From Bacillota bacterium (GTDB lineage Bacteria; Bacillota_A; Clostridia; Christensenellales; Aristaeellaceae), in the NCBI GenBank assembly GCA_023421735.1, contig JAEZSP010000055.1:1-51459 (forward strand): a DNA stretch of 51,459 nucleotides, in the 5' to 3' direction. This document shows, in pieces, positions 1-8,441 of the stretch. The position numbers and the translations under genes were made by a program. The notes under the pieces were generated by a model that was not told the origin of the DNA, did not search any database, and worked only from the letters and a program-made list of their open reading frames with translations. Each line of letters starts with the position of its first letter. Within the stretch, counting starts at the first letter, position 1.

Positions 1-9
1 ACTGTTCAT

Positions 10-92
10 GAGGGCCGTGGCACTTCCTTCCGTAAGATTTTGTGCGGTAGCTTTATCTTACTCGTTGTGCCCTCGGCTCTCAACCCTTTTTT
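10..92 (+). ncRNA. structured RNA candidate at window edge, possibly the 3' part of a 6S-like RNA
   Basis: Three nested helices are visible. Positions 10-17 pair with 74-81 (one G-U), 19-23 with 67-71, and 32-38 with 55-61, with an asymmetric internal loop at 24-31/62-66. A run of six T follows at 87-92. No open frame explains the segment. The long interrupted hairpin is compatible with the apical arm of a 6S RNA whose 5' half lies outside the window, but no diagnostic sequence is recognised. It could also be the terminator of an upstream gene. The helix is seen; the 6S label is only a guess. Confidence 0.3.
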
Positions 93-157
93 GGCTCCCC
101 CTGTCCAATATGTATTGTAGTCCTACAGGTTGCCCCGGAAGCTAACGGCTTCTTTTC

Positions 158-187
158 TTGACGTGGAATTGGAATTTGTGTTATGAT
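158..187 (+). promoter_or_regulatory. sigma-A type promoter of yebC
   Basis: TTGACG at 158-163 and TATGAT at 182-187 are separated by 18 bp. This places a transcription start about 25 bp upstream of the yebC start codon. Confidence 0.65.
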
Positions 188-219
188 ATTCGTATACGTG
201 ATTCTGGGAGGGATTGTCC

Positions 220-969
220 ATGTCCGGACATAACAAATGGTCGACCATCAAGCATAAAAAGGAAAAGACCGACGCGCAGCGCGGGAAGATATTCACCAAA
301 ATTGGGCGTGAAATCGCAATTGCCGTGCGCGAAGGCGGCGGCGCCGATCCGAATTCCAACAGTAAGTTGAAGGACGTCATCGCAAAGGCAAAGGCCGCGA
401 ACATGCCCAACGACAACATCATGCGCTCCATCAAGAAGGCCTCCGGCGAGGGCGAAGGTGCGGCGTACAAGGAGATTACCTATGAGGGATACGCCCCCGG
501 CGGCGTTGCGGTCATCGTCGAAGCCGTGACGGACAATCTCAACCGCACTGCCAGCGAGGTGCGCCATATCTTCGATAAGTGCGGCGGCTCTCTGGGCGCC
601 ACGGGCTGCGTTTCCTGGAAGTTTGAGCGCAAGGGCGTCATCGAGATCGACAACGAAAAGGGGCTCGACGAGGAAGAGATGCTCATGGTGGCGCTCGATG
701 CGGGCGCAACCGACGTCGATTACATGGAAGAAACCGCCGTCATCTACACCGATCCCAACGACTTTTCGCAGGTTCGCGATAATCTGGAAGCCGCAGGCTG
801 CGTCTTCCTCTCCGCAGAGCGCGCGATGGTTCCGCAGACCACGACCGAGGTCACCGATCCCGAGACCGCAGAAAAGGTGCAGAAACTCATCGACTGGCTC
901 GAGGACTATGACGACTGTCAGGATGTCTTTCACGACGCCGAGCTGCCGGAAGAGCCCGAGGAAGAATAA
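220..969 (+). CDS. yebC: YebC/TACO1 family translation or transcription regulator
   Basis: The 249-residue product begins MSGHNKWSTIKHKK, the family hallmark, and matches the usual family length of about 240-250. YebC/TACO1 proteins are cytoplasmic. Recent work on the family assigns them a role in translating difficult motifs such as polyproline, although older annotations call them transcriptional regulators. I chose the ATG at 220 over an in-frame TTG six bases earlier because GGGAGGG at 206-212 is optimally spaced and family members start at this residue. The C-terminus is strongly acidic. The gene has its own promoter and is followed by murI after a small hairpin. Confidence 0.95.
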   Translation: MSGHNKWSTIKHKKEKTDAQRGKIFTKIGREIAIAVREGGGADPNSNSKLKDVIAKAKAANMPNDNIMRSIKKASGEGEGAAYKEITYEGYAPGGVAVIVEAVTDNLNRTASEVRHIFDKCGGSLGATGCVSWKFERKGVIEIDNEKGLDEEEMLMVALDAGATDVDYMEETAVIYTDPNDFSQVRDNLEAAGCVFLSAERAMVPQTTTEVTDPETAEKVQKLIDWLEDYDDCQDVFHDAELPEEPEEE

Positions 970-994
970 TCGCGGGTTCGGCATATCATATCCG

Positions 995-1019
995 AGGGGC
1001 GGGATCGATTCCCGCCCTT
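995..1019 (+). terminator. GC hairpin between yebC and murI, weak terminator or attenuator
   Basis: A perfect 8-bp stem (997-1004 with 1010-1017) with a 5-nt loop is followed by only three T. It could terminate part of the yebC transcripts. The short T-tract makes full termination doubtful, so murI may be partly co-transcribed. Confidence 0.35.
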
Positions 1020-1043
1020 TCGGCGGCAGGGGAGGCGCTTATC

Positions 1044-1805
1044 TTGGCTGACGCAAGGCCCATTGGCGTCATGGACTCGGGCATGGGTGGCATCTCCGTC
1101 CTCCAATCCCTCATCGAGCGGATGCCGGAGGAGTTTTTTGTCTTCTGGGGCGATCACGCACACGCGCCGTATGGCACGCGAGACGAAGCGGAAATTCGCC
1201 GGCTCACATGGGACGTCGTGGAGAAACTCCTCGCGCTGGACGTTAAGGCGCTTGTCATCGCCTGTAACACCGCCACGTCCGCTGCTGCTGCAGATCTGCG
1301 CGCCCGCCTCCCGATTCCCGTGCTTGGCCTAGAGCCCGCGGTCAAACCCGCCGCGCAATACGCAGGAGAACGGCGGATCGCGGTGCTCGCGACCGATGCT
1401 ACGCTCAAGCTGGAGAAGTATCATCGGCTTCTCGCGCGGTTCAGCCGCAATACGGTCAGCATTCCGTGTCCCGAGCTTGTCACCTTCGTCGAAAAGGGCG
1501 ATACGGATTCCGATGCGCTCATGGACTGCCTGCGTGATAAGCTCGATCCCGACAAGGTGGGGGAGGTCGCAGCGGTTGTGCTCGGCTGTACGCATTTTGT
1601 CTGGCTCCGCCCTGCAATTCATGCCATTTTGCCAGACGTACAGATTTTCGACGGAAACGACGGCCTTGCCCGCCATTTGCGGGACATCCTCGAATCCGAC
1701 AACCTGCTGAATACGGGCGGTACGGGCGGATACGCGCTCAATACCACCTCGGATGATCCGGCGATGCTCCGGTTGATGAAACGATACCTGCACGAAACGA
1801 TATAA
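1044..1805 (+). CDS. murI: glutamate racemase
   Basis: This 253-residue protein converts L-glutamate to D-glutamate for peptidoglycan synthesis in the cytoplasm. The N-terminal motif GVMDSGMGG and both catalytic cysteines are present: Cys74 in VIACNTATS and Cys182 in VLGCTHF. Length is normal for MurI. The start is a TTG at 1044, preceded by AGGGGAGG at 1028-1034. No better start lies between this codon and the DSG motif. The gene ends just before a strong bidirectional terminator shared with the convergent lipoprotein gene. Confidence 0.95.
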   Translation: MADARPIGVMDSGMGGISVLQSLIERMPEEFFVFWGDHAHAPYGTRDEAEIRRLTWDVVEKLLALDVKALVIACNTATSAAAADLRARLPIPVLGLEPAVKPAAQYAGERRIAVLATDATLKLEKYHRLLARFSRNTVSIPCPELVTFVEKGDTDSDALMDCLRDKLDPDKVGEVAAVVLGCTHFVWLRPAIHAILPDVQIFDGNDGLARHLRDILESDNLLNTGGTGGYALNTTSDDPAMLRLMKRYLHETI

Positions 1806-1806
1806 G

Positions 1807-1845
1807 AAAGCCGCGTGCGCCCATGACGGCACACGCGGCTTTTTC
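1807..1845. terminator. bidirectional terminator between murI and the convergent lipoprotein gene
   Basis: An 11-bp stem (1807-1817 with 1832-1842) is followed by a T-run on the plus strand and by a weaker T-rich stretch on the minus strand. It sits exactly between two convergent genes. Confidence 0.85.
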
Positions 1846-1849
1846 TGCC

Positions 1850-2332
1850 TTAATTATCTTCGATGATATAGGGCGTATTCGAGACGTATTCCTGGTTCCA
1901 AACGACGTAATCGCACCCGTTGTATTCCGATTCGACGTCGCCCCACTTCGCATAGGAATATCCCGTGAAGTTCTTTCCGTCGTCGGTAATCAAAATGAGT
2001 GCCTCAACGTCCGCATCACGCGGCTCGGCGAGTGGTACGGCGAGCTCCCAGGTGCTCCCCGTCCAGTAGGCCACGGACACTTCGGACTGCACGCCGCTCC
2101 CGATGGTCTTGAAATTCCCTTCGACAAATGTCTGAAGCTCATCCGCGTCCGCAAATCCAACGAGCGCGGCTGCGGATTCATAATCGCCGGCATCAAAATA
2201 GACGAGCGCCTGCTTTGCGTCCTTAAACATTTTGTCGTCGATCGAAGGCACGCCGGCCTCCGCGACCGCACATGCACTCAGCGACAGTGCCAGCACCAAT
2301 GCGCCGAGCAATAGCGCTACACGCTTCCTCAT
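1850..2332 (-). CDS. predicted lipoprotein of unknown function
   Basis: This is a 160-residue protein with a clear type II signal peptide: positive MRKR, a hydrophobic stretch, and the lipobox LSAC at about residues 18-21. The mature part is short, acidic and rich in aromatic residues, with several Asp/Glu-Tyr pairs. I do not recognise a named domain. GGGAGG stands 8 nt before the ATG. It follows holA on the same strand after 46 bp with no obvious terminator, so it may be the last gene of the MBL-comEC-holA unit. The lipobox predicts anchoring to the outer face of the membrane. Confidence 0.75.
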   Translation of the reverse strand: MRKRVALLLGALVLALSLSACAVAEAGVPSIDDKMFKDAKQALVYFDAGDYESAAALVGFADADELQTFVEGNFKTIGSGVQSEVSVAYWTGSTWELAVPLAEPRDADVEALILITDDGKNFTGYSYAKWGDVESEYNGCDYVVWNQEYVSNTPYIIEDN

Positions 2333-2378
2333 TTGATTGCCTCCCTATGGTTCGTCCTATATTTGACGCGCTTTAATT

Positions 2379-3404
2379 CTATTTCGTTGCATGATTTGAC
2401 GCCGCCAATGAAATTTTTATAAAAAGGTGATCGAGCGCGGCCTGATCCCGCGCACGACCGCTTTTCACGGCATAATCCGCGTCGATGCATGCCTCGTAGA
2501 GCGCTTCCAACGTGGGCGCGTCAAAGGCGCGCGCCTTTTGCGCCATGATCTTTGCGGCGTATGGATTAAGCGCAAGCGTGCGTCCCACGTCCTCCGCACG
2601 GTCCCCGGACTCGGCCGCCACGCGCAGAAACGTCATGCCGCGCATCTGCCGCGTAATGGAAGCAAGTACCGCGATCCGGTTGGTTCCGCGCTCGAGCATG
2701 AGCGCGAGGGTATCGTATGCCCCTGCGGAATCCCCGTCAAAGAGCTTGTTGATCATGTCGAACGCGCCGTATTCAGTGGAGGGGGAGACGATCGCCTCGA
2801 TGTCCTCAATTTCGATGGACGGACGCGCGCCCGCGTAGGCCACCAGCTTCGACAGCTCTCCTTCGAGCTTTGTCAGTTCCCAACCGGCCGTCAACAACAG
2901 ATGCCGAATCGCCTCGACGGACATGGTCTTGTAAAGCGGCTTCAGTTTCGCGGCGATCCACTTTCGCATCTCGGCGTCCGTTAGTTGGTCAAATGAGACG
3001 AGCGCCGACTGCAACGCATGTGCCAGCTTTTTGCGCTTGTCATATTCCTCGCGCATATAGAACACCAGCACACAGCTGTCGCACGGCTTCTCGAGCCACG
3101 CGATGATCTGCTGCGCTTCGCTTTCCTCGTCGCGCGCCTTTCCGCCCATCAGCGGCGCGAAGTCCTTCACCACGACGAGCCGTCTGTCGCACATCACGGG
3201 CAGGGTCTCGGTCGCCTCGATGATTCGCTCCGCACGCGCGCCCTCGAAAACAGTCTCGTTGAGCGCCTCAAGACCGACGGGGAGCATCGCTTCCCGCAGC
3301 TTCGCAAGCGCCTCCTGCTTCACATACGCCTCGGGCCCGCCGAACAGATATGCCTGCCGAAACGCGCCGCTGCGCACCTCTTCAAAAAACGTGTCCCATC
3401 TCAT
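2379..3404 (-). CDS. holA: DNA polymerase III subunit delta
   Basis: This 341-residue protein has the HolA layout. The N-terminal AAA-like domain carries the AYLFGGPEAYVKQEAL segment, and the C-terminal collar region includes NKLFDGDSAGAYDTLALML. The delta subunit opens the beta clamp within the clamp loader. It overlaps comEC by 4 bp (ATGA), which is the usual arrangement in Firmicutes where comEC precedes holA, so the two are translationally coupled. The stop is TAG, with a second stop (TAA) one codon later. Confidence 0.93.
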   Translation of the reverse strand: MRWDTFFEEVRSGAFRQAYLFGGPEAYVKQEALAKLREAMLPVGLEALNETVFEGARAERIIEATETLPVMCDRRLVVVKDFAPLMGGKARDEESEAQQIIAWLEKPCDSCVLVFYMREEYDKRKKLAHALQSALVSFDQLTDAEMRKWIAAKLKPLYKTMSVEAIRHLLLTAGWELTKLEGELSKLVAYAGARPSIEIEDIEAIVSPSTEYGAFDMINKLFDGDSAGAYDTLALMLERGTNRIAVLASITRQMRGMTFLRVAAESGDRAEDVGRTLALNPYAAKIMAQKARAFDAPTLEALYEACIDADYAVKSGRARDQAALDHLFIKISLAASNHATK

Positions 3405-5710
3405 TCGCCGGCCCCCTTCAGAAAAGTGTTCACCCGGATGCCTCCGTCAATGTCCATGTGAACCGTGACCGCCCCCGATTCGTCCGTGCGGTATACCTTT
3501 CCATCCGCTTCTTCAATCAGTTCAATCACATACGCACTTGGATGCCCATAGGAGTTGTTTTTTCCGACCGATATGACCGCGACCTCAGGCGTCAGCGCGT
3601 CGATGAGCTTGCGATCTGTCGCGTCCTGTGATCCGTGGTGCCCAACCTTCAGGACGTCGATGTCCGGCCCCGCGGAGACCTCCGCGTCGCCCGTAAACAG
3701 CGCCTGCGCATCCCCGTAGTCGAGAAGCAGCACAAGCCCTGCATCGTTGACCGGGTCGTCGGTCTTTGATCCGGGTGCGAGCGCCTGCATCGTCGCGCGA
3801 TCCGAAAGCGCAACGGCGTCGCCGGGCGAGAGCTCGATCCAAGGGATGCCCGCGTCCTTCGTTTCCTCGCTCTCTGCAAGGATGCTTTCGTTTTCGGCGA
3901 GATCAAACCATCCGACGGGTACATAAATCGCGTCGATTTTGCATGCCGCAGCGAGTTCGCCCAGTCCGCCCGCATGGTCTGCGTGCGGATGAGAGAGGAA
4001 TACCCCGTCGATCTCCCAACCCTCTGCGTTGATGTAATCCGCGACCTCCGCGCCATCCTCGCCCACATCGACCACATACGTTTCTCCGTCGACGCGGATG
4101 ATCGCCGCGTCCGCCTGTCCCACGTCCAGAAACGTGAGCACGCACCCGGAATCGATGGTCAGTACGCAGGAGACTATGATTAGTATCGGCAGCATGAGCA
4201 CGAGCCAGGGCTTCCATTTCTCGCGCATCCGCCCCATGTCAGATGCCGCGATGGCCACGGCGATGAGCAAAAGCCATATGAGCGGATGCGGAGGATCGAC
4301 CCGAAGGACGCCGTGGGGAAGGTTTGCAAAAAACGAAACGCCCTGCCGCAAAAGCGTGAGCATGTGATCCGGCACGACCGCAAAAGCAGGAAGCGCGATC
4401 CCGATCAACGCCGCGTACATTGCCAACAGCGCATACGGCACGAGGATCAGGTTCGCCAGGATCGAATAGACAGGCACCGTCCCGTAAAAAAGTGCCAGCG
4501 CCGGGAATGTCGCGATCTCGGCTGCCAGGGTCACAACCGCAAGGGAGGAGAAATAGAAGCCGATCCGTGCACCGATCCCGCGCATTTCCCGCCATTTGTC
4601 CGCGCGCACGAGCTTGGTAAGCGGCGGCGCGATCCAGAGAATGCCTGCGGATGCCGAAAAGGACAGGACAAACCCGGCATCGTCGAGATTCAATGGATTC
4701 ACGATCAGCACGAGGATAAATGCGAGTGCGAGCCTAGTGCTCCCGTCTGACATGCGCCCCGAAAGCGGTGCGCCGCATAACACGGCGTACATCAGTATCG
4801 CGCGCATAACGGACGGCCGGAAGCCGACGATGGCCCCGTATGCGAAAATCACCGCCAGAGAACAGTACGCGGCGATGCGCGCTCCCGTGATCCGCGCGAG
4901 CAGAAACGTCAGCGCAGCCGCAATCAGGGTGATGTGCAAGCCCGAGACAGCGAGCAGGTGGGCGACGCCCGATCTGCTGAATTCAGCCCGCAAGTCGGTA
5001 TCGATGTCGCGCTTGTCTCCCAGCGCAAGCGCCATCACAATCTCGGGGTTGTCGGGGAATGCCTCGTAGACGCGTCCGGAAATCGACTTGCGCGCGGTGT
5101 ACAGCAGGTTTGATATCCCGCTGCCCGCGCCGCTCATCTCCACGTCTGTGGTCTTTGCCGTCAAATACCCCGCAAGATTCGCGCGCCAGAGGTACGCCCC
5201 AAAGTCGAACGCATGCGGATTCGTCGCAGCCTCCGGCGCAAATAGATGTCCCGTGCCGACAATCTTCTGCCCACACGCAATTTCATTGAAAGACGCCGCA
5301 TCTCCGCGCAGATAGAGTCGGAACCGGTAATCGGTCGGTTCCCCCGCAATCGTCACATCCCTGAGCGTGCAGACGAACCGTGCCCCGTCTTCGTCGATGT
5401 AGGGACTGCCCGCAATGGTTCCTTCAAACTTAATGTCATATGCCGTTGCGAACGTGGGGCGCGCTTCCTTGCGCGTGACATAATACCCCGCGCCCGCAAA
5501 GAACACGGAGGAAAAGAACAGCATGACTGCACATGCTGCAAAGAATCGTCGCGTCGCGCGGCGCGTGTGCAAATAAAGCGCGATTCCGGAAAGTCCGATT
5601 GCAGCAGCCAGAAGGGCCAGCAGGTTCGGTGCAAAAAGCCGCGCGAAAACCATTCCGCCGCCCAAAAACAGCGCGAACGAGAATAACTTTCGCCGCGTCA
5701 TGATGCGCAT
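3401..5710 (-). CDS. comEC: ComEC/Rec2 family DNA uptake channel protein
   Basis: At 769 residues the protein shows all three ComEC parts: an N-terminal two-helix and soluble DUF4131-like region, a multi-spanning competence domain (motif AVSGLHITLIAAAL near residue 255), and a C-terminal metallo-beta-lactamase domain with FLSHPHADHAGG. It forms the inner-membrane channel for single-stranded DNA in natural transformation, and the MBL domain is thought to act as a nuclease. No comEA or late competence pilus genes are nearby. The start ATG at 5710 overlaps the stop of the upstream MBL gene by one base, and a later in-frame ATG at 5701 is less likely. Transformation ability is not proved by this gene alone. 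Confidence 0.93.
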   Translation of the reverse strand: MRIMTRRKLFSFALFLGGGMVFARLFAPNLLALLAAAIGLSGIALYLHTRRATRRFFAACAVMLFFSSVFFAGAGYYVTRKEARPTFATAYDIKFEGTIAGSPYIDEDGARFVCTLRDVTIAGEPTDYRFRLYLRGDAASFNEIACGQKIVGTGHLFAPEAATNPHAFDFGAYLWRANLAGYLTAKTTDVEMSGAGSGISNLLYTARKSISGRVYEAFPDNPEIVMALALGDKRDIDTDLRAEFSRSGVAHLLAVSGLHITLIAAALTFLLARITGARIAAYCSLAVIFAYGAIVGFRPSVMRAILMYAVLCGAPLSGRMSDGSTRLALAFILVLIVNPLNLDDAGFVLSFSASAGILWIAPPLTKLVRADKWREMRGIGARIGFYFSSLAVVTLAAEIATFPALALFYGTVPVYSILANLILVPYALLAMYAALIGIALPAFAVVPDHMLTLLRQGVSFFANLPHGVLRVDPPHPLIWLLLIAVAIAASDMGRMREKWKPWLVLMLPILIIVSCVLTIDSGCVLTFLDVGQADAAIIRVDGETYVVDVGEDGAEVADYINAEGWEIDGVFLSHPHADHAGGLGELAAACKIDAIYVPVGWFDLAENESILAESEETKDAGIPWIELSPGDAVALSDRATMQALAPGSKTDDPVNDAGLVLLLDYGDAQALFTGDAEVSAGPDIDVLKVGHHGSQDATDRKLIDALTPEVAVISVGKNNSYGHPSAYVIELIEEADGKVYRTDESGAVTVHMDIDGGIRVNTFLKGAGE

Positions 5711-6423
5711 TAAATCAGATAGGTCGCCTCTGGCTGGGCGAGCTGCGCGGCGGGATACTGCGCACGCGCTTCATCAAGCAGCGCTTCCGGATCATTGCCG
5801 GGCCTTATGTGCGTTAAAAGCAGCGCCTTTGCGCGCGCGTTTTTCGCAATTTCCCCGCAGTGCCGCGCGGAAAGATGCGGCGCGCTCTCCGACCACTGCG
5901 CGGTCGTGAGTCCCGCGTCTGCGAGCAGCAAGTCCGCGTCGTCCGCAAACAGCTCGAGAAACGGATTCACATTCGTATCGCCCGTATAGACAAATACCGC
6001 CCCGTCGCACTCGATTTTGATGGAAACCGCCGGAACGGGATGCGTCGCCGGAACAAACGATAGGCGCATCTCGCCAATGGTCAAATCCCGCGGTTCGATG
6101 AAATCGAGGTGCGGGTCTTCCATCATCTCAAAAACCTTCGCGGGCTGCGCGGGCGAGACGACAAGCAGGTTGCGTTTCATCGTTGAAAATTGAAGCACAT
6201 ACTTCAGAACCGTCATGTCAGACATGTGGTCGAAGTGTAAATGGCTCAGGAGAATGCCGTCGAGCTTCTGAATCTCGGTGTATTTTGCCAGCCGCGCAAG
6301 CACGCCCGAGCCGCATTCGAGCAAAAGATTCGTCTTGCCGCTTTCGCTTGAGAGGAGGTAACCGGAGCATGCGCCGCCGGGGGCGGGGAAGGGGCCGTTG
6401 TTTCCGAGCACGGTCAGTTTCAT
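5710..6423 (-). CDS. MBL-fold metallohydrolase, RNase Z/elaC-like subgroup
   Basis: The product has 237 residues from the ATG at 6423. That start has AAGGAG 8-9 nt upstream and fits better than a GTG nine bases earlier. It has the signature LSHLHFDHMSDM (HxHxDH), then VYTGDTNVNP and LLLTHIRPGN, giving a full set of metal ligands. This compact subgroup resembles RNase Z and phosphodiesterase-like MBL proteins. The exact substrate cannot be read from the sequence. It leads the comEC-holA transcription unit. Confidence 0.85.
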   Translation of the reverse strand: MKLTVLGNNGPFPAPGGACSGYLLSSESGKTNLLLECGSGVLARLAKYTEIQKLDGILLSHLHFDHMSDMTVLKYVLQFSTMKRNLLVVSPAQPAKVFEMMEDPHLDFIEPRDLTIGEMRLSFVPATHPVPAVSIKIECDGAVFVYTGDTNVNPFLELFADDADLLLADAGLTTAQWSESAPHLSARHCGEIAKNARAKALLLTHIRPGNDPEALLDEARAQYPAAQLAQPEATYLI

Positions 6424-6443
6424 ACAATCCACTCCTTGACCAC

Positions 6444-6452
6444 ATTATACCA
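6444..6452 (-). promoter_or_regulatory. extended -10 promoter of the MBL-comEC-holA unit
   Basis: On the minus strand TGGTATAAT is a textbook extended -10 element, about 20 bp before the MBL start. No good -35 hexamer is visible, as is common for extended -10 promoters. Confidence 0.55.
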
Positions 6453-6539
6453 CATCCGCACGTGAAATCATATCGAAGAATTGCGTCGCATAGATTGTTG
6501 CGGACGCCGGCACTGCGGCGCAAGGCGAAACGAAAGGGT

Positions 6540-8261
6540 GTGTGTGGAGTGAATCTACTGGCCGTGTATCACGCCAACCGGTTGGGCAATGCCTGCGCAG
6601 AGGAGGGGCTTACGAGCATCCGAAAGGGAAGGCATATCCTGACGTGCGCGGATTCGGTGTCGGATGGCGAACTCATGGCGGGCACACTGGGCCGGATTCG
6701 CAACCGCACACAGCTTTCCCGGACGCTTGGTTACGCAGCCACGGCGCACGCAGCCACGCTCGTCATCGCCGCATACCGTCGCTGGGGCGCACAATATCCC
6801 GATCATTTTGAGGGCCCGGTCGCAACGGTTCTCATCGATCGCAGTACCGATCGGATGATCGCCTCGCGCGATCGGATGGGCGATCGGCGGCTCTTTTATT
6901 GCCGCCATGGGCGCACGGCGGCGGTAGCCGATCATCCGGATGCGCTGATTGAGAGTCCGTATGCCTCCCGTGTGGTCGATGAAAACGGCCTCAACGAATT
7001 ATTCGCCATCGGCCCCGCGCATACGCCCGGACGCACGCCATACCGTGACGTCATGTCGCTGGAACCCGGCTGTCTGCTCATTGCGGACCGTTCCGGCGTT
7101 TCCGTGCGCCGTTATTACACGCTCGGGGCGCGAACACATGAAGACGATCTCGAGAAGACAGTTAAGACCGTGCGCGAGCGGCTCGAAAAGGCGGTGGACG
7201 ACGCCATTGTGCACGCCGCAGCCATCATGCTTTCCGGTGGGCTCGATTCGACGACGCTTGCGGCGCTTATGTGCGAACGCGGCATGCGTCCCATGGCGTT
7301 TTCCGTGGACTATGAAAACGATGAGAGCGAATTTATCGGCAATGCCTTTCAACCGGAGCGCGACCGGGAATCCGCCGCCTATGCGGCAAAGCTGTTTGCT
7401 TCCGGTCACGATACGGTCTTGCTGGGGCACCGCGCGTTGTCGGGTGCGCTGTCGGCGGCGGTCGACGCGCGCGGTTTCCCCGGCATGGCGGATATCGATG
7501 CGTCGCTTTTGCTCTTTGCGCGCGAAATCGCAACGGGCACGGGGACGGTTGTATCCGGAGAATGCGGCGACGCGGTTTTTTGCGGGTATCCGTGGTTCGA
7601 CCCCGCGCGCCTCACGCTCGAAGATGGCTTCCCATGGTCCGGCTCGATGGATTTGCGCCGCGTGATCCTGCGGCGCGCCATTTGTGAGGACATTCGCCCC
7701 GAGCGTTATGCGAAGGATGCGTTTGAGGCTGCGCGCGGTACCGTGCCGCAATTGCCGGGCGAAGGGGAGAAGGAGGCGGCGCTGCGCGTGCTCCAGACCA
7801 TTTGCTTTCGATCCTACATGGCGAATCTGCAGGAACGCATGCTTGCGATGTGCGAGGCGTCGTCCCTCTCGTTTTTTACACCGTTCAGCGACGAACGGCT
7901 CATTGAGTACGTGTACAATGTGCCGCTTGAAATGAAATTTATGAACGGCGAAAACAAAGGACTTTTGCGCGAGGCCATGAAGGATCTTTTGCCTGAAAGG
8001 CTGCTCCGCCGCCCCAAAAACCCGTATCCCAAGACCTATGCGGCCCTCTATACGCGCGATGTGCGCGCCGGCATTTCCGCAATATTGGAAGATGCCGATT
8101 CGCCCGTGCTACGCGTGCTGGAACCGAATGTGCTTAAACAGCTCAATGCGGCGGAGCTTCCCGCAGGCGGACTTCCCTGGTTTGGGCAGGTCATGTCCGG
8201 CCCGCAGCTTCTCGCTTACGTCATTCAGGTCAACGAGTGGATGAAAAAGAGAAAAATTTAA
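6540..8261 (+). CDS. asparagine synthetase-related protein with reduced class II glutaminase domain
   Basis: The C-terminal synthetase domain is clear: PP-loop SGGLDSTTLAAL near residue 230, GECGDAVFCGYPWF (counterpart of GEGxDElfGGY), then MLAMCEASSLSFFTPFSDERL and a basic RRPKNPYPK tail. The N-terminal part keeps WG...FEGP, ASRDRMGDRRLFY and a PGC-L element. The stretch between the terminus and the GRIRN segment (NGEIYN equivalent, residues 51-55) is about 20 residues shorter than in AsnB and lacks HRGPD and HRRL. With a GTG start at 6540 the protein begins Met-Cys-Gly-Val, which would supply the Ntn cysteine. The best Shine-Dalgarno (AAAGGG, 6534-6539) instead fits a GTG at 6549, which would lose it. 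Possible roles are asparagine synthesis or another AMP-dependent amide ligation. It is a single gene with no partner in view. Confidence 0.8.
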   Translation: MCGVNLLAVYHANRLGNACAEEGLTSIRKGRHILTCADSVSDGELMAGTLGRIRNRTQLSRTLGYAATAHAATLVIAAYRRWGAQYPDHFEGPVATVLIDRSTDRMIASRDRMGDRRLFYCRHGRTAAVADHPDALIESPYASRVVDENGLNELFAIGPAHTPGRTPYRDVMSLEPGCLLIADRSGVSVRRYYTLGARTHEDDLEKTVKTVRERLEKAVDDAIVHAAAIMLSGGLDSTTLAALMCERGMRPMAFSVDYENDESEFIGNAFQPERDRESAAYAAKLFASGHDTVLLGHRALSGALSAAVDARGFPGMADIDASLLLFAREIATGTGTVVSGECGDAVFCGYPWFDPARLTLEDGFPWSGSMDLRRVILRRAICEDIRPERYAKDAFEAARGTVPQLPGEGEKEAALRVLQTICFRSYMANLQERMLAMCEASSLSFFTPFSDERLIEYVYNVPLEMKFMNGENKGLLREAMKDLLPERLLRRPKNPYPKTYAALYTRDVRAGISAILEDADSPVLRVLEPNVLKQLNAAELPAGGLPWFGQVMSGPQLLAYVIQVNEWMKKRKI

Positions 8262-8297
8262 ATATCCATTTGACCAAATTCCAAATATAGATGCATT

Positions 8298-8319
8298 GGG
8301 GCGGATCCGATTCCGTCCC
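8298..8319 (+). terminator. hairpin downstream of the asparagine-synthetase-like gene
   Basis: An 8-bp stem (8298-8305 with 8312-8319, one G-U) is followed by GATTT. The T-tract is poor, so this is at best a weak terminator. The rest of the 180-bp gap holds only the next promoter. Confidence 0.3.
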
Positions 8320-8377
8320 GATTTACCGTTCTCATGTGGCGCTGCGCAAAGCATGAATTTTCAAGGTTATTGGATGC

Positions 8378-8406
8378 TTGACATGCAAAATGCGGTCGCG
8401 TAAAAT
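8378..8406 (+). promoter_or_regulatory. near-consensus sigma-A promoter of the methyltransferase gene
   Basis: TTGACA (8378-8383), a 17-bp spacer and TAAAAT (8401-8406) give one of the two best housekeeping promoters in the window. It lies about 35 bp before the start codon at 8442. Confidence 0.8.
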
Positions 8407-8441
8407 AAAAGAGGCGATTTCATACGAAAGGTCTTTGCGGC

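Noticed and set aside
1..106. SRP (4.5S) RNA or tmRNA at the window start
   Set aside because: The GGAA tetraloop and asymmetric loop of SRP RNA and the tRNA-like ends of tmRNA are not found.
181..984. Minus-strand frame opposite yebC
   Set aside because: It is a complete overlap with yebC, with no start signal and no recognisable protein.
6183..6539. N-terminal extension of the asparagine-synthetase-like frame
   Set aside because: The extension overlaps the opposite MBL gene and its promoter, and has Arg-rich shadow composition. The family begins at MCG.
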